64,000 nucleotides of DNA, taken from the NCBI GenBank assembly GCA_035236585.1, contig CP141126.1:14955001-15019000 (forward strand), read 5' to 3'. Made by a program: the position numbers and the translations under genes. A model generated the notes under the pieces. That model made no database searches. It saw only the letters and a program-made list of their open reading frames with translations, and was not told where the DNA came from. Of the stretch, positions 25,740 to 37,156 are shown piece after piece (positions within the stretch are counted from its first letter, which is position 1; every line of letters begins with the position of its first letter). The DNA is from Warburgia ugandensis. Its lineage: Eukaryota > Streptophyta > Magnoliopsida > Canellales > Canellaceae.

Positions 25740-26863
25740 ATGTCTGTTAGAACCAATGTCGTGCCCGTCGTTAGCAAGTTATTTTGTTCCCCCTCCCAGG
25801 TAGCTTTCATAGTAAGAAATAGGCCTCATGTGGTGAGCGGAGGTGGCTTTGTTGTGACCGATGCTAGCCAAAAGGTAGTTTTCAAGGTAGATGGTTGTGG
25901 AGTACTTGGAATCAAGGGACAATTGATGCTCAGAGATGGCAATGGAGAATCTTTGCTCTTTATCAGAAGAAAGGTATTATTGCAGTCCCTAAAGAAAGAG
26001 CTCCGTATATGCTATTAATCATGCTAATCCGTTTGTATCATGTGTAATCTCTCTTTGGATATTCAGGGAGGCATGGTTCAAGCATTATGCGTTCACAAGC
26101 AGTGGAGAGGATATTCAACTGATTATGAAGGCGCTGAAAAGCTGGTCTTCAGCTTGAATGAGCCAACAATGTGGGCTTTAAAGGGCAAAAGAGTCACAAT
26201 TTCCATCGAACCTAAAAGGCACATCAATGAGTGGGATTTTGAGATTAAGGGCTCGTTTGTGGATAGAGCTTGCAGCATCAACGACCGCAAAGGGAAAATT
26301 GTAGCACAGGTAAGTCAAGTTTTTACTAATATATCGTCCAATATGCATACAATAAAGCCGGGGGGAGAGAGGGAGAGAGAGATTGTATGATGCATAAGGG
26401 GCACTGATACTATGAGAAGCTGAGACATAGCCGACCCAATTGACATTGCTACGATCTGGACCTTTGATCTGGCGGTTTGACAAAGAGCAAAAATGCAATC
26501 TTGAGATGATCTGAATGATACAGAGAGCTCTAATGTTTTACTGCACTGCTCTCCATAGAACTTCTGGACCATCCTGTCATCGTGTGGCCGGGCCACCCTC
26601 ATGCATTCTTATGCGTTTCTAATGGTAGTAGCATCTAATGTGTAAAACCCCTGACATTTGAGAGTTCATTAGTCCCAATTTTCAATCCTGTTTCAATTCT
26701 GCTTCACATTTTTGTGCAGGTGAAAGCAATGGAAGAGCTGCATGAGTTTATGGGAAGCAAAGATCTCTACTGCGTCGTAGTGCAACCGGGAATTGACCAA
26801 GCCTTTATCTTCGGTGTTATAGCTGTTTTAGACAATATAAACGGCGAGTCCACTAAATGTTAA
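25740..26863 (+). CDS. LURP-one-related (LOR) protein, tubby-like fold
   Basis: Three exons: 25740-25973, 26067-26309 and 26720-26863 (234, 243 and 144 nt, all phase 0), giving 206 residues. Junctions are AAG/GTATTA, TTCAG/GGAGGC, CAG/GTAAGT and TGCAG/GTGAAA. The product has the LOR layout: LTVWxxS-like entry replaced by SPSQVAFIVRNRP, then GGGFVVTDASQKVVFKVDG (residues about 36-54), LMLRDGNGESLLFIRRK before the first junction, W24-like GYSTDYEGAEKLVFSL in exon 2 and FEIKGSFVDRACSI. The usual length is about 190-220. LOR proteins form a beta-barrel around a helix; Arabidopsis LURP1 is needed for basal defence against a downy mildew, but many members are uncharacterised. A frame-compatible ATG at 25689 exists; 25740 fits the family better. 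Confidence 0.88.
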
Positions 26864-28130
26864 TCAAAATAGAGTGAGATTGGGCTTCTATATATAAGCT
26901 GGTTAAATTATTTATTTGTCTATGAAGATTCTGTATTCTGTGAAGGGAATTCGTATATATGGTGATCTCAGGATGGCCTCTGGTCGAGTTGCAAGCAGAA
27001 TACCTTAGGTGGTGCCTTGCTGGTCTGGAAGTTACTACAGTCTCAAGTCTTGTTTTTACGTTGTAAAATTCCTGCTCTTTACTCTGTTTGTAACAAGTTT
27101 CTTTCTGTTTTGATCCACTTCAAGACTAAGATAAAATTGTTCCTCTGTCTCCTTCATGGTGTTTGATCATATCATACTTTGTATAGGCCCTGCGTCAAAA
27201 TGTGAACCAATCTAGATCTTTTGATTTTAAATGTACGGCTAGAAAATGAACAACTAAAGTACAGTTCTAAAACTCTTGATTTACTCGGAAAATTCGCCTG
27301 CGTTACGTAGTAAATCGAGTCGAGTCTGAGTCACCTTGATGAGCAGCCTATCAACAATCTATGCATGTAAACGGGAAACATTACATTATAATTATGAACT
27401 AAAAGGTTCTTTATTTCAAAATCACGCTCCTGGCGTTTTAAGGTCATCTGTGAGTTGCGTTAACTGACTCGGCAGCCTTTCTAGTCAAGTCGAGTTTTGG
27501 AGTTTTTATACTCCGATTTAAAGTCTGAATTGGACAATAATTCCTCACCAATCAAAGACTTTGAATCACCAACGGACGGACAATCTCGTGCAAGACTCAT
27601 CTACATGAAGCTCCGTCTGATTGATGGTTCGGATCATTAAAGCGTATCAAAGTGCATTTTAATTACAACCGTAGAGCTGTTTGTATCCTTGAATAGCAAG
27701 TGGGACCGGAGAAGCTCAGACAAGTGGAGCAAGTCAGACTGGGCTTCATCTGTTTACCATTCCTCCAGCCCCAAGTTCTTAAAGGTAAGCCTGTGTAATT
27801 AAATGAGTCATCTTTATCCTCAGTTCATCCTAAATCAAGATGGGCAGGCGACTGGTTCTTGACCCACACCCTGCCACGAGTAAATTATAATTAGCGGGCC
27901 TGGCTTTAGGTGGCCCAATCTTGGAAGAACAGTTTACATCCAAATGGCCATATAGAAATAGTGTCAAAATTTAGGCCCAATAGTAATAAGTGAGCCTTCC
28001 GTTGTGACAAACTACTGTCAGTAGTAATGGGCTTAAAGTTGGCTTAAATTCTCAACTTTGTCGACATGACAAGGAACCTTGCTAAGTTGTGTGTGCTTCA
28101 CCATAACTATTCGCTTTTGAAGTGAGACGA
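26864..28130. other. 3' flank of the LOR gene, then no gene recognised
   Basis: The first 250 bases are T-rich and probably hold the 3' UTR. From 27,290 to 27,520 there are scattered ACTCG/GAGTC motifs of the sort found in old repeats, without clear ends. No coding sequence recognised. Confidence 0.45.
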
Positions 28131-28221
28131 AAAAAGGTAGCTCTGGTGCACGAAGCTCTCACATATGCAAAATTCAAAAAGAGGGTGAACCACAAGGGTT
28201 AATAATATGTAACCTTACTTT
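28131..28221 (-). mobile_element. Au SINE, 3' fragment
   Basis: The stretch reads like the reverse complement of the Au SINE body and 3' end (GCTCTGGTGCACGAAGCTC, then GGTGAACCACAAGGG and GTAACCTTAC). The tRNA-like head is missing. Confidence 0.75.
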
Positions 28222-29879
28222 GAAGTGGAACTAAGAACTATGAAAATTCAATCACCATCAAAACGAGGACAAGAAAGGTACGTATTTGGATGGCATTTTG
28301 ACTTGGGTCTGTGAAGAACAAACCCATCAATCCAATAAGCTTGCCACACTTTATGGTCCATGCGGTAATTTGGTCATACTTTCAAGTCTTTGAGCAAAGG
28401 ATTGAGCTAAGTCATTGTCAAGAGACTCAATACACAGAGTGCGCGACTTGGTAATGCGGACCGTTGATATAATTATGGACAGATAATCCTGGTGAACATC
28501 CCATCCTAGATATCGAAATCTACAAGTGGTATAGAAACCCCATCCTGTTTACCGGTATTTAGTGATAGATCATTCAGTGTCAACCATAGCGACATAGTTC
28601 CAAGTCAGGAAAAAAAAAGAAAAAAAGAAATCGGGGAAGAAGTTGGGAAAAAATTGGAGAAAAAAGAAGCAAATTAAAAAATTAAAAAAAAGTAATAACA
28701 ACATATTCAACAACTTCTTAAGCACAAAGTTATATTATTATACCCAAATGAAACATCTTACCGTAGATAATAATTTTATTTTTATAGACATACTTAAAGC
28801 TTAGGAATGAAATGTTAACAATATTCAAAAAATAAGAAGTCATAAAAGCAAAAAAGTCCTAAGAGTCATTTTTTTTAAAAGATAGATTTTAAATTAAAAA
28901 ATCTTTAAAATGATAGTTTTATTAAAAAAAGGACAAGTCTTGTTAAAGTTTGACACAGGATATGAAAAAGACATTTGTTTAAACACAATTTGAAAAATAT
29001 GAAAGTTTTGTAAGCACAACTAAGCTAAAGGCCATGGAAGCTGTATTTTCCTATTGTAGAATATGGGGTATACACGAGTCACTAGAATATGACGTATACA
29101 TGATTCACCGAGTTTCATAGTTGAGGCCGTGTATATTGACCTTTAAGGGAAGGTTGTACGGACACTCATGAAACCACCGCTCTCCTAAACGCTTCTCACT
29201 GAGATTTATTCCATCAATGCCATAAATCATTAAGCAGTTCCTCTTTAATTGGATGCCCATGATTTGCGGGGGAAGAAGTACCGGTTGGGGCAGACATTTA
29301 ATGATCCCCACCACTGATTGCTGGCCATCTTACCAAATGGAAAACGGGTCCTAGCCGAACGCTGAAAAGGATGCCGACCACTCAGAGGGCAGCTCAGGTT
29401 CACTAAGCTCTTGCTTATGCGAGGTTTGTGGAAGTGGTTGTAATAACTAAAATAATGACAATAAGAGAGGATAAATTGATAAATATATGTGGGCTTGTAG
29501 GGCGTGGGACCCATGATGAGGCTATAAAAGCTTGTTTTGTCTTTATACGGCCAAATTATTCATCTTGGGTTCCATGTTGACAATGTAAGCAACGTCATGG
29601 AACGCTCCTATCAGGGGTAGGCAATGACGATCTGACCACGGTAGGCCACCCTCTACCATTTCCTTTTATTTCTTATAGTTTCTATTGGTTTAACGCCAGA
29701 AAACGGTGTGGATTGCCGTTTTCAGGTGAAATAGTAGGCGTTATTATTCTTGTTAAAGTAAACAGATGAAATGGGACCATATCGTGATCTGAACCATTCA
29801 TCTTGTGCATGGTAACAGAAAGAACAAACTCATGAATTTTCATGGTGATCAGACGGCTAGGGATGCTGGAAAGTAGATG
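28222..29879. other. No gene recognised
   Basis: Very AT-rich with A-runs around 28,605-28,700. No frame over 90 codons has family resemblance. Short palindromic sequence near 29,880-29,901 resembles LTR termini and is treated with the next element. Confidence 0.45.
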
Positions 29880-32349
29880 GAGAAATTTTAGGGACGCGAC
29901 AAAAATTGTGTAAAAACACTAAATAATGATAGAGTTAGTTGAAAAGGTGTTTAAAAATGGGATATACGTGAAAAACTAAGCGAAACGGTGCAAAAATTGC
30001 ACCATTTGGACACCTAAGAGTCGCCGACGGCTACCAACGGTGACACGCATCACCCCTATTGCACGCCACGTAGGCGCCATGCAGACACCACGAGTGTAGA
30101 TGGCATGTGCGCGACGCACGTCGTCACGCGCACCACAACCGCACGCCGCTTGGCGCCAACGCACATAAGCAACACACGCGCACACGGAAACAAAGGGCGC
30201 GCATATGCATGCGTTGACGACATGCGCACACTCGTGCGACACGTGGTTTTTGGGATTTTTGAGATCCTTTGACTCGTCCATTTATAAAAACTTGATTTTT
30301 AGGAGAGGTTCAAATCGCAATTCGAAGAGGCGTTGCAACCGTATCGACGACGCGAACCTAGATTTGACTTGAAAATCTAGATCTAAATTTCTTTTTAAGA
30401 GTTAAATCACTGAATGTTGTGAGATAATCTCAATCAGGTTGATCAATGGATGATCAGGCCTTATATTTTGATGGTATACATCAAATGTGAGATAACTTAG
30501 GAGATTAGATGGATAAACATCATTGAATTGTCAAATGATGGAGGATTTATAATTTAACAGGTACGTCATAGCATGCAACGTGATACATCCACGCGATTGA
30601 TTTGAGCACTACATTTATTAAGGTAGGTGATTTCATTTAATTACTTCGTGATTTTTGTAACAATGAGTGGATTTTTAAAGTTTTGATACATGTGTTTTAT
30701 GTCTTCTAATGCTCATAAATAGATCTCTATTTTCGGGTTGCATGACTTTTCAATTTGGTAATAACTATGTGTACGTGGGCTTTGATCGCATTTATTAAGA
30801 TTATTTATAGCGCCTTTACATGATTTATATCTTGTCGATGATTTATGACAGGTGCTTTCACCTGATGGGTACTATGCTAGGAGGGTTGTAGGGTTGGCCA
30901 CCTGCCCTCTAACTTTGTGATGATGATGATTAGACACTGCTCTTAAGTGATACGGGGCTAGGTACGTAAGTGGTGGTATCATGGGTAGTCCCCCCTACGG
31001 GTCCGTTCCTTTCCATGGGGATGGAGTAAGTCTCTCGTTTGAGTGTCGATGGAGAGCGGCAGTGGTTCAGATCCTGATGGGATTGCCATTGCAGCATAAT
31101 AACTCATATGGTTATTGTGCATGTTCATATTGCTTTATATGTGGGGTGAACCAGAGCAAGCCGGGCCTAAGCCATGAGGGACTCCGGAGGCTGATGCGGG
31201 TTGCACGGGAGGGACCAAAGTTAGTATGCGTACACATCACTAGTGATTGAGCATATTGGAGCAATTTCGTATTGTTTTGATACAGCGTTGTAACACCCCG
31301 GATTTTTAAGACAAAATATTTTTATTTTTTTTTTTATATAAGAGCATTTGGGATCCCATGAGAAAAGATTTATTTAACATTTTACTAAACCTATCTTAAA
31401 ACTCCGCGTTCTTGGTGGCGTTGGACTCGTATCGACGAGCACTTTCAAATTATTATGTTTTCAGGAAAAAATTTCATCCATAAATTTTTATTTTAATTTA
31501 TTTAATAATTTCCTATTTTATCCTAAAAATTAAGGATATTACAAGTGTTTTGTTATTCATGATTGCATGCATATTATTCTGTGAACATATACTAGCATGG
31601 TTTGGATGTACGTACCTTTGTATTTTGATCATGCCTTGCATGTCTTCCTGATTTAACTAGATATCTATTTTGTGAAAGTTTATAATTATGAGCGTTCGTT
31701 TATTTAACATGTTTTAGGTATGTTTCCTTTATGAAAATGATATTGTATGTTTTGTTAAACTTTATTTGAGTGTAATCACTTACACAAGCATAACTTGCTA
31801 AGGTATTGCTTTGTTTTGTAATGCCTCATATTTTGGACGTGACAACAAAAAGGGAAAGCAGGTGGAGTAGCGGGGATTTGGAAGAAGACTTGAAGACATT
31901 CCATTTTATTTCCTTATTTGGACATATATTAGAGTATGTTTCTTGGACTAGACTTTTGAGACTTTCTTAGATGTGGAGATATTTTTATAGATTGGACCCA
32001 TATTATTGTATGAAGGATGTTAAAGTTTAAATGGAAATATTGTGGTGATTATGGATGGAACTTGGTGACATTTGACTTGATTTATTATCGTCTTTAAAAT
32101 TAAACCGTGTATTTATTGTGGTTTTAAATCGAGCATGCTCAGAGTATCAAGGTTTAATATTATTTATGATTACCGTTTTGAATGTGATTGACCCCCGAGG
32201 TTTTCACTTTCAATCAATTCTTTTAAAGCTGGGCTAAAAGTTCCATAATTTAAAATTTTAATTTATAGGGATCCCGTTTATTTTTCTTAAAATATATTAT
32301 CATTTTTTTATTTATGAGGAAAAATGTTATAAAAACCCGGGGTGTCATA
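29880..32349 (+). mobile_element. Long LTR of a Gypsy-like element, 5' end uncertain
   Basis: The right end AAAACCCGGGGTGTCA (to about 32,347) matches the end type of the other two long LTRs. Inner landmarks are shared with them: a block with CTATGCTAGGAGGGTTGTAG near 30,870 resembles one at 39,140, and TAACTTGCTAAGGTATTG near 31,790 resembles 16,050. The left end is placed near 29,880 only because similarity fades, and no matching target duplication was found. It looks eroded and older than the solo LTR at 12.7 kb. The 29,976-30,281 stretch is unusually GC-rich with many GCGC and CACG steps. Confidence 0.6.
31289..31543 (+). mobile_element. Small TG...CA element nested in the long LTR
   Basis: 255 bases start TGTAACACCCCGG and end GGATATTACA, flanked by AGCGT (31284-31288) and AGTGT (31544-31548), a 4-of-5 match. 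On either side the host LTR continues without a gap in its landmark order. It could be a solo LTR of a small (TRIM-like) element. An alternative reading, that the left edge of the whole LTR is 31289, is possible because TGTAACACCCCGG also pairs with the LTR right end. Confidence 0.5.
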
Positions 32350-32472
32350 GGGGCAGACCACAAGAGTCAATAGTACGCAGCCTTATCTTGCATTTTGCAA
32401 GAGGCTATTTTCACACCTTGAACCCGTGATTTCAAAGTCACACAACAACAACTCAACTGTTGTGCAAGGCTC
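32350..32472 (-). mobile_element. Au SINE, 3'-truncated
   Basis: The minus strand holds the tRNA-like head and body (B box in TTGAACCCGTGA read on plus, GAGGCTATTTTCACACC, AGTACGCAGCCTTA). The 3' end is missing exactly where the long LTR ends. Confidence 0.8.
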
Positions 32473-33415
32473 ATGCCAAGCCTTTAGACTTCAAATAAAA
32501 ACACACAACATGGATTAAACTGCCAGAAACTGTTGGGAGTATAGTCAAATATAGGAGGGGCTATATTTCGGTTTACAATGTGGAGAAAGGGAGCTATTGA
32601 ATGACTAAAATGCCCTATTGTAGCACTAAAATTTTATAACCTTACCACCATATTTTATTAGCTTTTTCCTTTCTTTCTCTGAGATGATAAAGATTTATTT
32701 ATTTAGTCTATATATTTATTTAAACTTATAACTCACACACTTAGTAATGTCTTTATACACCCTTTTCATACGTATTCTTGGGACATACCCTTCCTTATCA
32801 TAAACCTTTGCCAAACAATATCTTTGGGACACCCTCCTCAATATGTACGCATCCTACATCTAGTTAAGGGATGCAATGCACTACCTCAAATTCAATACCT
32901 ACATATAGGAGAGGTGCCCAAACCTAATCACTAGACTATATTGGCTTGTGTAACGATTAAGGTTATATTACAAAAGAAAGAAAGAATGGAAACCAAGCAA
33001 ATCCATTTCATTTTTTATAAAAATCAAAACCCAGATCTTGTTGTTCACAAAAGACTAAAAAATGATAATAAAAAAATTTGTCTTCCATTAAATCAAGACT
33101 CTTTATTGGAAATAGCCAAAATAAAAAAACCTTATAAAACCTATTTTAAGTTCTCTCAAGGTAAATAAAAACCATATTAAATCCAAAGCAAAAAATCCTA
33201 GAACATCAACGTGAGTCTCAAAGAACCATTCTAGGATATCCATATACAAAATTGAAAAGAAAAAAAATTATATGGAAAACACCTAATTGATATGATAAAC
33301 TTAATCAAATATATTTAAATGGAAAATAATATTTTCCATAAAATTTATTATTAAATATAAATGTGTTTAATTAATGGGGGGTTATTAGATACTTCTATTG
33401 TTAATCAAACATATA
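32473..33415. other. No gene recognised
   Basis: AT-rich sequence with one 75-codon lysine- and asparagine-rich frame that shows no family resemblance. Nothing else was seen. Confidence 0.45.
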
Positions 33416-33538
33416 AAAGGCATCTCAGTGCACGTAGCTCCCGCATATGCAGGGTTCACAAAAGGGGCAGACCACAAAGGGTCTATAGTACGTAACCTTA
33501 CCTTGCATTTTTGTAATAAGCTGTTTTCAAGCCTTGAA
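33416..33538 (-). mobile_element. Au SINE fragment lacking the tRNA-like head
   Basis: The plus strand shows the complement of the Au 3' end and body (GTGCACGTAGCTCCCGCATA, GGGGCAGACCACAAAGGG, GTAACCTTACCTTGCAT). The match stops at the position of the B box. Confidence 0.75.
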
Positions 33539-33889
33539 AGTTGTTTTATCAAATTTCAAAAGTTATTTTATCAAATTTGGTCTCTCAATACCAAGGGTTG
33601 TGTCTTTAAATTCAAATGAAGAGACATATTCTTGACGGTGGAATTAACCACCTAGTAAATGGACATTTAGATGAGATACTGGTGTAGAAAATAAATATTT
33701 TCAATTTCTATAAAAGAAATATTCCCCTCATTTTGACAATCAAATATTTTCAACTCTCTAACTTTTCCTCCAGTGATATTTGAGCCAAATTGTAAGCTAC
33801 CTAATTAGAGTTTGAGACAGGTCTTCGAAAGTTGCTTATCTTGGTTCAAATAAGTCTTCTAGATTTTTTCATTCTCTTTCTCTCTCTCT

Positions 33890-36290
33890 AAAAAATTTTC
33901 CAACAATGATAAGTTCATCACCATCATTTACACATGGAGTAGTAGATAGTTAATGAGCTAGGTGAAGAGATATGCATAGAAGCTAATGGTGGATTAGGCT
34001 CAGGTGATGTATGGGCTAACCATTCATTTGGCCTCGGATATGTGGAGAATTCTCCTTGTACTTGCATGGACATGTAGAAAATCGCAAGGATAGGAAATGG
34101 ACAATTTGTTGCATCAAAGACCACATGTCTAGATACTTAGAGACGATTTGATGGCTGATGGAGGCATTTGTATCCCTTGTAAATGGGATTGTATCCAAGG
34201 AAAATTCAAGGATAAGATCTTGGGCTTAGTTTATGTGGCATGATCTAAGAGATGCAGAAAGCATTTGCATGCAAAATTCATATTGTAGTATAATCTACTG
34301 AGATCTGTACAATTTTGAGTAGGGAGTTTCCATTCCAAGTGGGAAACTAGGAAGCCAATTTAAAAGATAGATGACCGTGATGAATTCATCGACCCAAAAT
34401 TTTAACAGCATATAAGCATTTGTGGTGATGCAAAAATGCCATTTTGTTCTGGAGTTCTAAGAAAGAAACTTAGTGTTGGATACCACATGAGACAAGATGA
34501 GATTAAAAAAAAAACATTTAAATTGAATTCAACTCTTCTATCACTTTGATTAGTTCAATTTTCCAATCAAATATGATTTTCTAATCAAATTAATTATCAA
34601 TATTTTAAAAGCATACGAGCATTTGTGATGACTTAGAAATGTCATTTTGTTCTGAAGTTTTAGGAAAGAAACTTGATGTTGGATGCCACATGAGGTAAGA
34701 TGATATTCAAAAACATTTAAACTGAGTTCAACTCTTCTGTCACTTTGATTATTTTGATTTTCTAATCAAATTGATTATCAACAAATCTTTGAAATTGAAT
34801 AAAGAGGGATTTTCATTTTAATAGATAAAATCTAGGTAAATCGAGTGGTGTCATCTATAAGAATGATATGCTATGCAATGCGTTGAACAAGAGAATGGAT
34901 GGAGGGCCTCATTAATCACTATGAATCTTTCATAGCATGAACTCAGAGATTGTATTCCTTAGAGAAAATGACAATCTACTGCTTTTCCCCATTTGCCATA
35001 GTACGAACAGAGAATTTTTTGATCCCACTATAATTTCAATAGCATGAAGTGTTTAAAATATGTAGTGAATGAGAATCGAGGGGCCCAACCAATGATGACA
35101 AATATATTTTGGTGCCCTTCCATGTTTTATTGCCATTAGTGCATTATTAGCTGCATCATTCCAAATATAAAGATCACCTTTGTGCTCCCCCTCGGCTAAA
35201 ATTCACTATGTGACAGTCCTTAAATACAAAAGAAATTGATACAATTAAAATAAACAAGAGTTATTTGAAGAACTTACTTATTAATAACAAGTTCTTAGAA
35301 ACCTTAGGAACTAAAACTACTTTGTTGAATTTGAGACTAATAGAATTACCAATGTGTGTAATTCGGGGACTTTCATTGTAGCCAACAAATATAACATCAT
35401 TGCCGGTGTATGGACTAGCATAATCAAGATTACTGAGATCATTAGTAAATATGAGATGTGGCCACAAAATCAACATAGATGTTAGGATCAACTTGGTCAT
35501 CAAAATGCATACTTATCAAAGCTTGTGGAGCATCCTTGTTTTAAAGAGGATGATCAAAGCAATGCTAGAATTCAAACACCTCATGACTACTCTTTGCATA
35601 TCTGACAAAGGGGTATTGAAGGATCTTGTTTGTTGTTCGTTGATGTTGGCATTAGAAGTGCATTAGCCACTGTTGATGGTTGATTGAAGGGAGAAAGATA
35701 GCCTTGATATGTTTGATTATTCCTATTACAACTACATGTCAATCCTAAATATAGGGAGTGATATTGATCAAATGAACAAGGATTACCATAACATGGATTC
35801 TAGTATCTAGATTTATAAGATCCATGACTAAGTGACCATTATTAGACTGGTTGTGGGTCTAGTTGTAGTACCCTACTAGTGAAAAACGTCACCCTTGAAG
35901 TTGAAGTTTGTTTTCCCTCTTGATCTACATCCACCACCATGTGAGCTTTGGTATGCTCGATCTAGTCCAAAACTAGCAGTAAATGCTTGAGCCGATTGGC
36001 TATTGATTTTTCTTATTCTTTATTATTCTTGAGATGGAGTTCAAAACTTTCAACAGTTGTGACAAATTGACTAAACATAGGATATGGAGGTTTCATCATC
36101 ATAATGGTAACACATGTCTTACCTTGAAGGAAGGCCCTGTTAGAGTAAAATCTTTATCTATTTTAGATATAGATTGCTTTATGGCTATAATTTTGCCACA
36201 AATGACTTGGCAACTTTTCACATAATCTTCAATTGTATGATCCTTTCACACCTTGTGAGATTTAAGTTGATGTTTCAATTGCAGTTCTGT
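33890..36290 (-). mobile_element. Copia LTR retrotransposon fragment (gag, protease, integrase)
   Basis: A fossil on the minus strand. From its 5' side there are gag-like sequence (about 36,250-35,700), the protease-integrase linker (35,503-35,261, with YTGNDVIF and VPKVSKNLLLISKF) and integrase (about 35,100-34,000). Reverse transcriptase, RNase H and both LTRs are not present. It is broken many times, and part of the integrase region near 34,410-34,780 is tandemly duplicated with a period of about 203 bases. The lineage resembles Ale/Retrofit; it looks old. Confidence 0.8.
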
Positions 36291-36592
36291 GTTTTGAAGT
36301 GGCCATGAAATGTTTTTCAAGTTTGTTGTTGAACCAGAACCTATACTTGCCTTAGATAGTTCAAGGCATGAGATTCATATGTCAACTCTGTTTAAGGATT
36401 TTGTAGATCTAAGTGCCATGAGAGCTTTGATAGTAGAGGAATTACAAGCTTTGATAGTAGAAGATGGTGAACCAAGTTCTTATAAAGAGGCAATTGAATG
36501 TGTTGATGTAATATATTAGTTGAAAGCCATGTGAGAAGAGTTGAATGCTCTTAGAGAGAACCAAACTTGACTTATGATTAGTCTTGGGTATG

Positions 36593-37075
36593 TGTAACGA
36601 CCTAAATTTCTAAATGCTTTTATTTGTTTTTTTGGAAATTTGGAATGGAATGGAAATTTGAAAATTTGAATTTTAGAAGTAACTTTTTATGAAAATCAAA
36701 TTAAGTGTTAAAACCTCTATAATTGGATTGTACTCAGAAAAACAATCGCATTGACACTAATTTTGCTAAAATCCGAGTCGTACGAATAAATGGTGATTTT
36801 TCTCATGAAGGGCATTTTTGTCAATTCATTAATGGGCCCCACCTATAGAAAACCATGTCTGATGCTAATGATGTGTTTGGGAAACAACATGGGTGGTGAT
36901 CATGTGTGTTGAATGGAATCAAGTTGGTGTAATGATGGAAAGACCTCATAAAACATTTAATATATAAAAGGAAAAAAATGATTAAAGTAAAAACAAGAGG
37001 GGCTAAATTGATATTGGCAACCCCACCTCATTTTGAAACGAAAACAAACTTTACGTTTGTTCCCAAACTCTACCC

Positions 37076-37156
<81 letters not shown>

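Noticed and set aside
30981-31250. 89-codon plus-strand frame
   Set aside because: It lies inside the long LTR and has no known relative.
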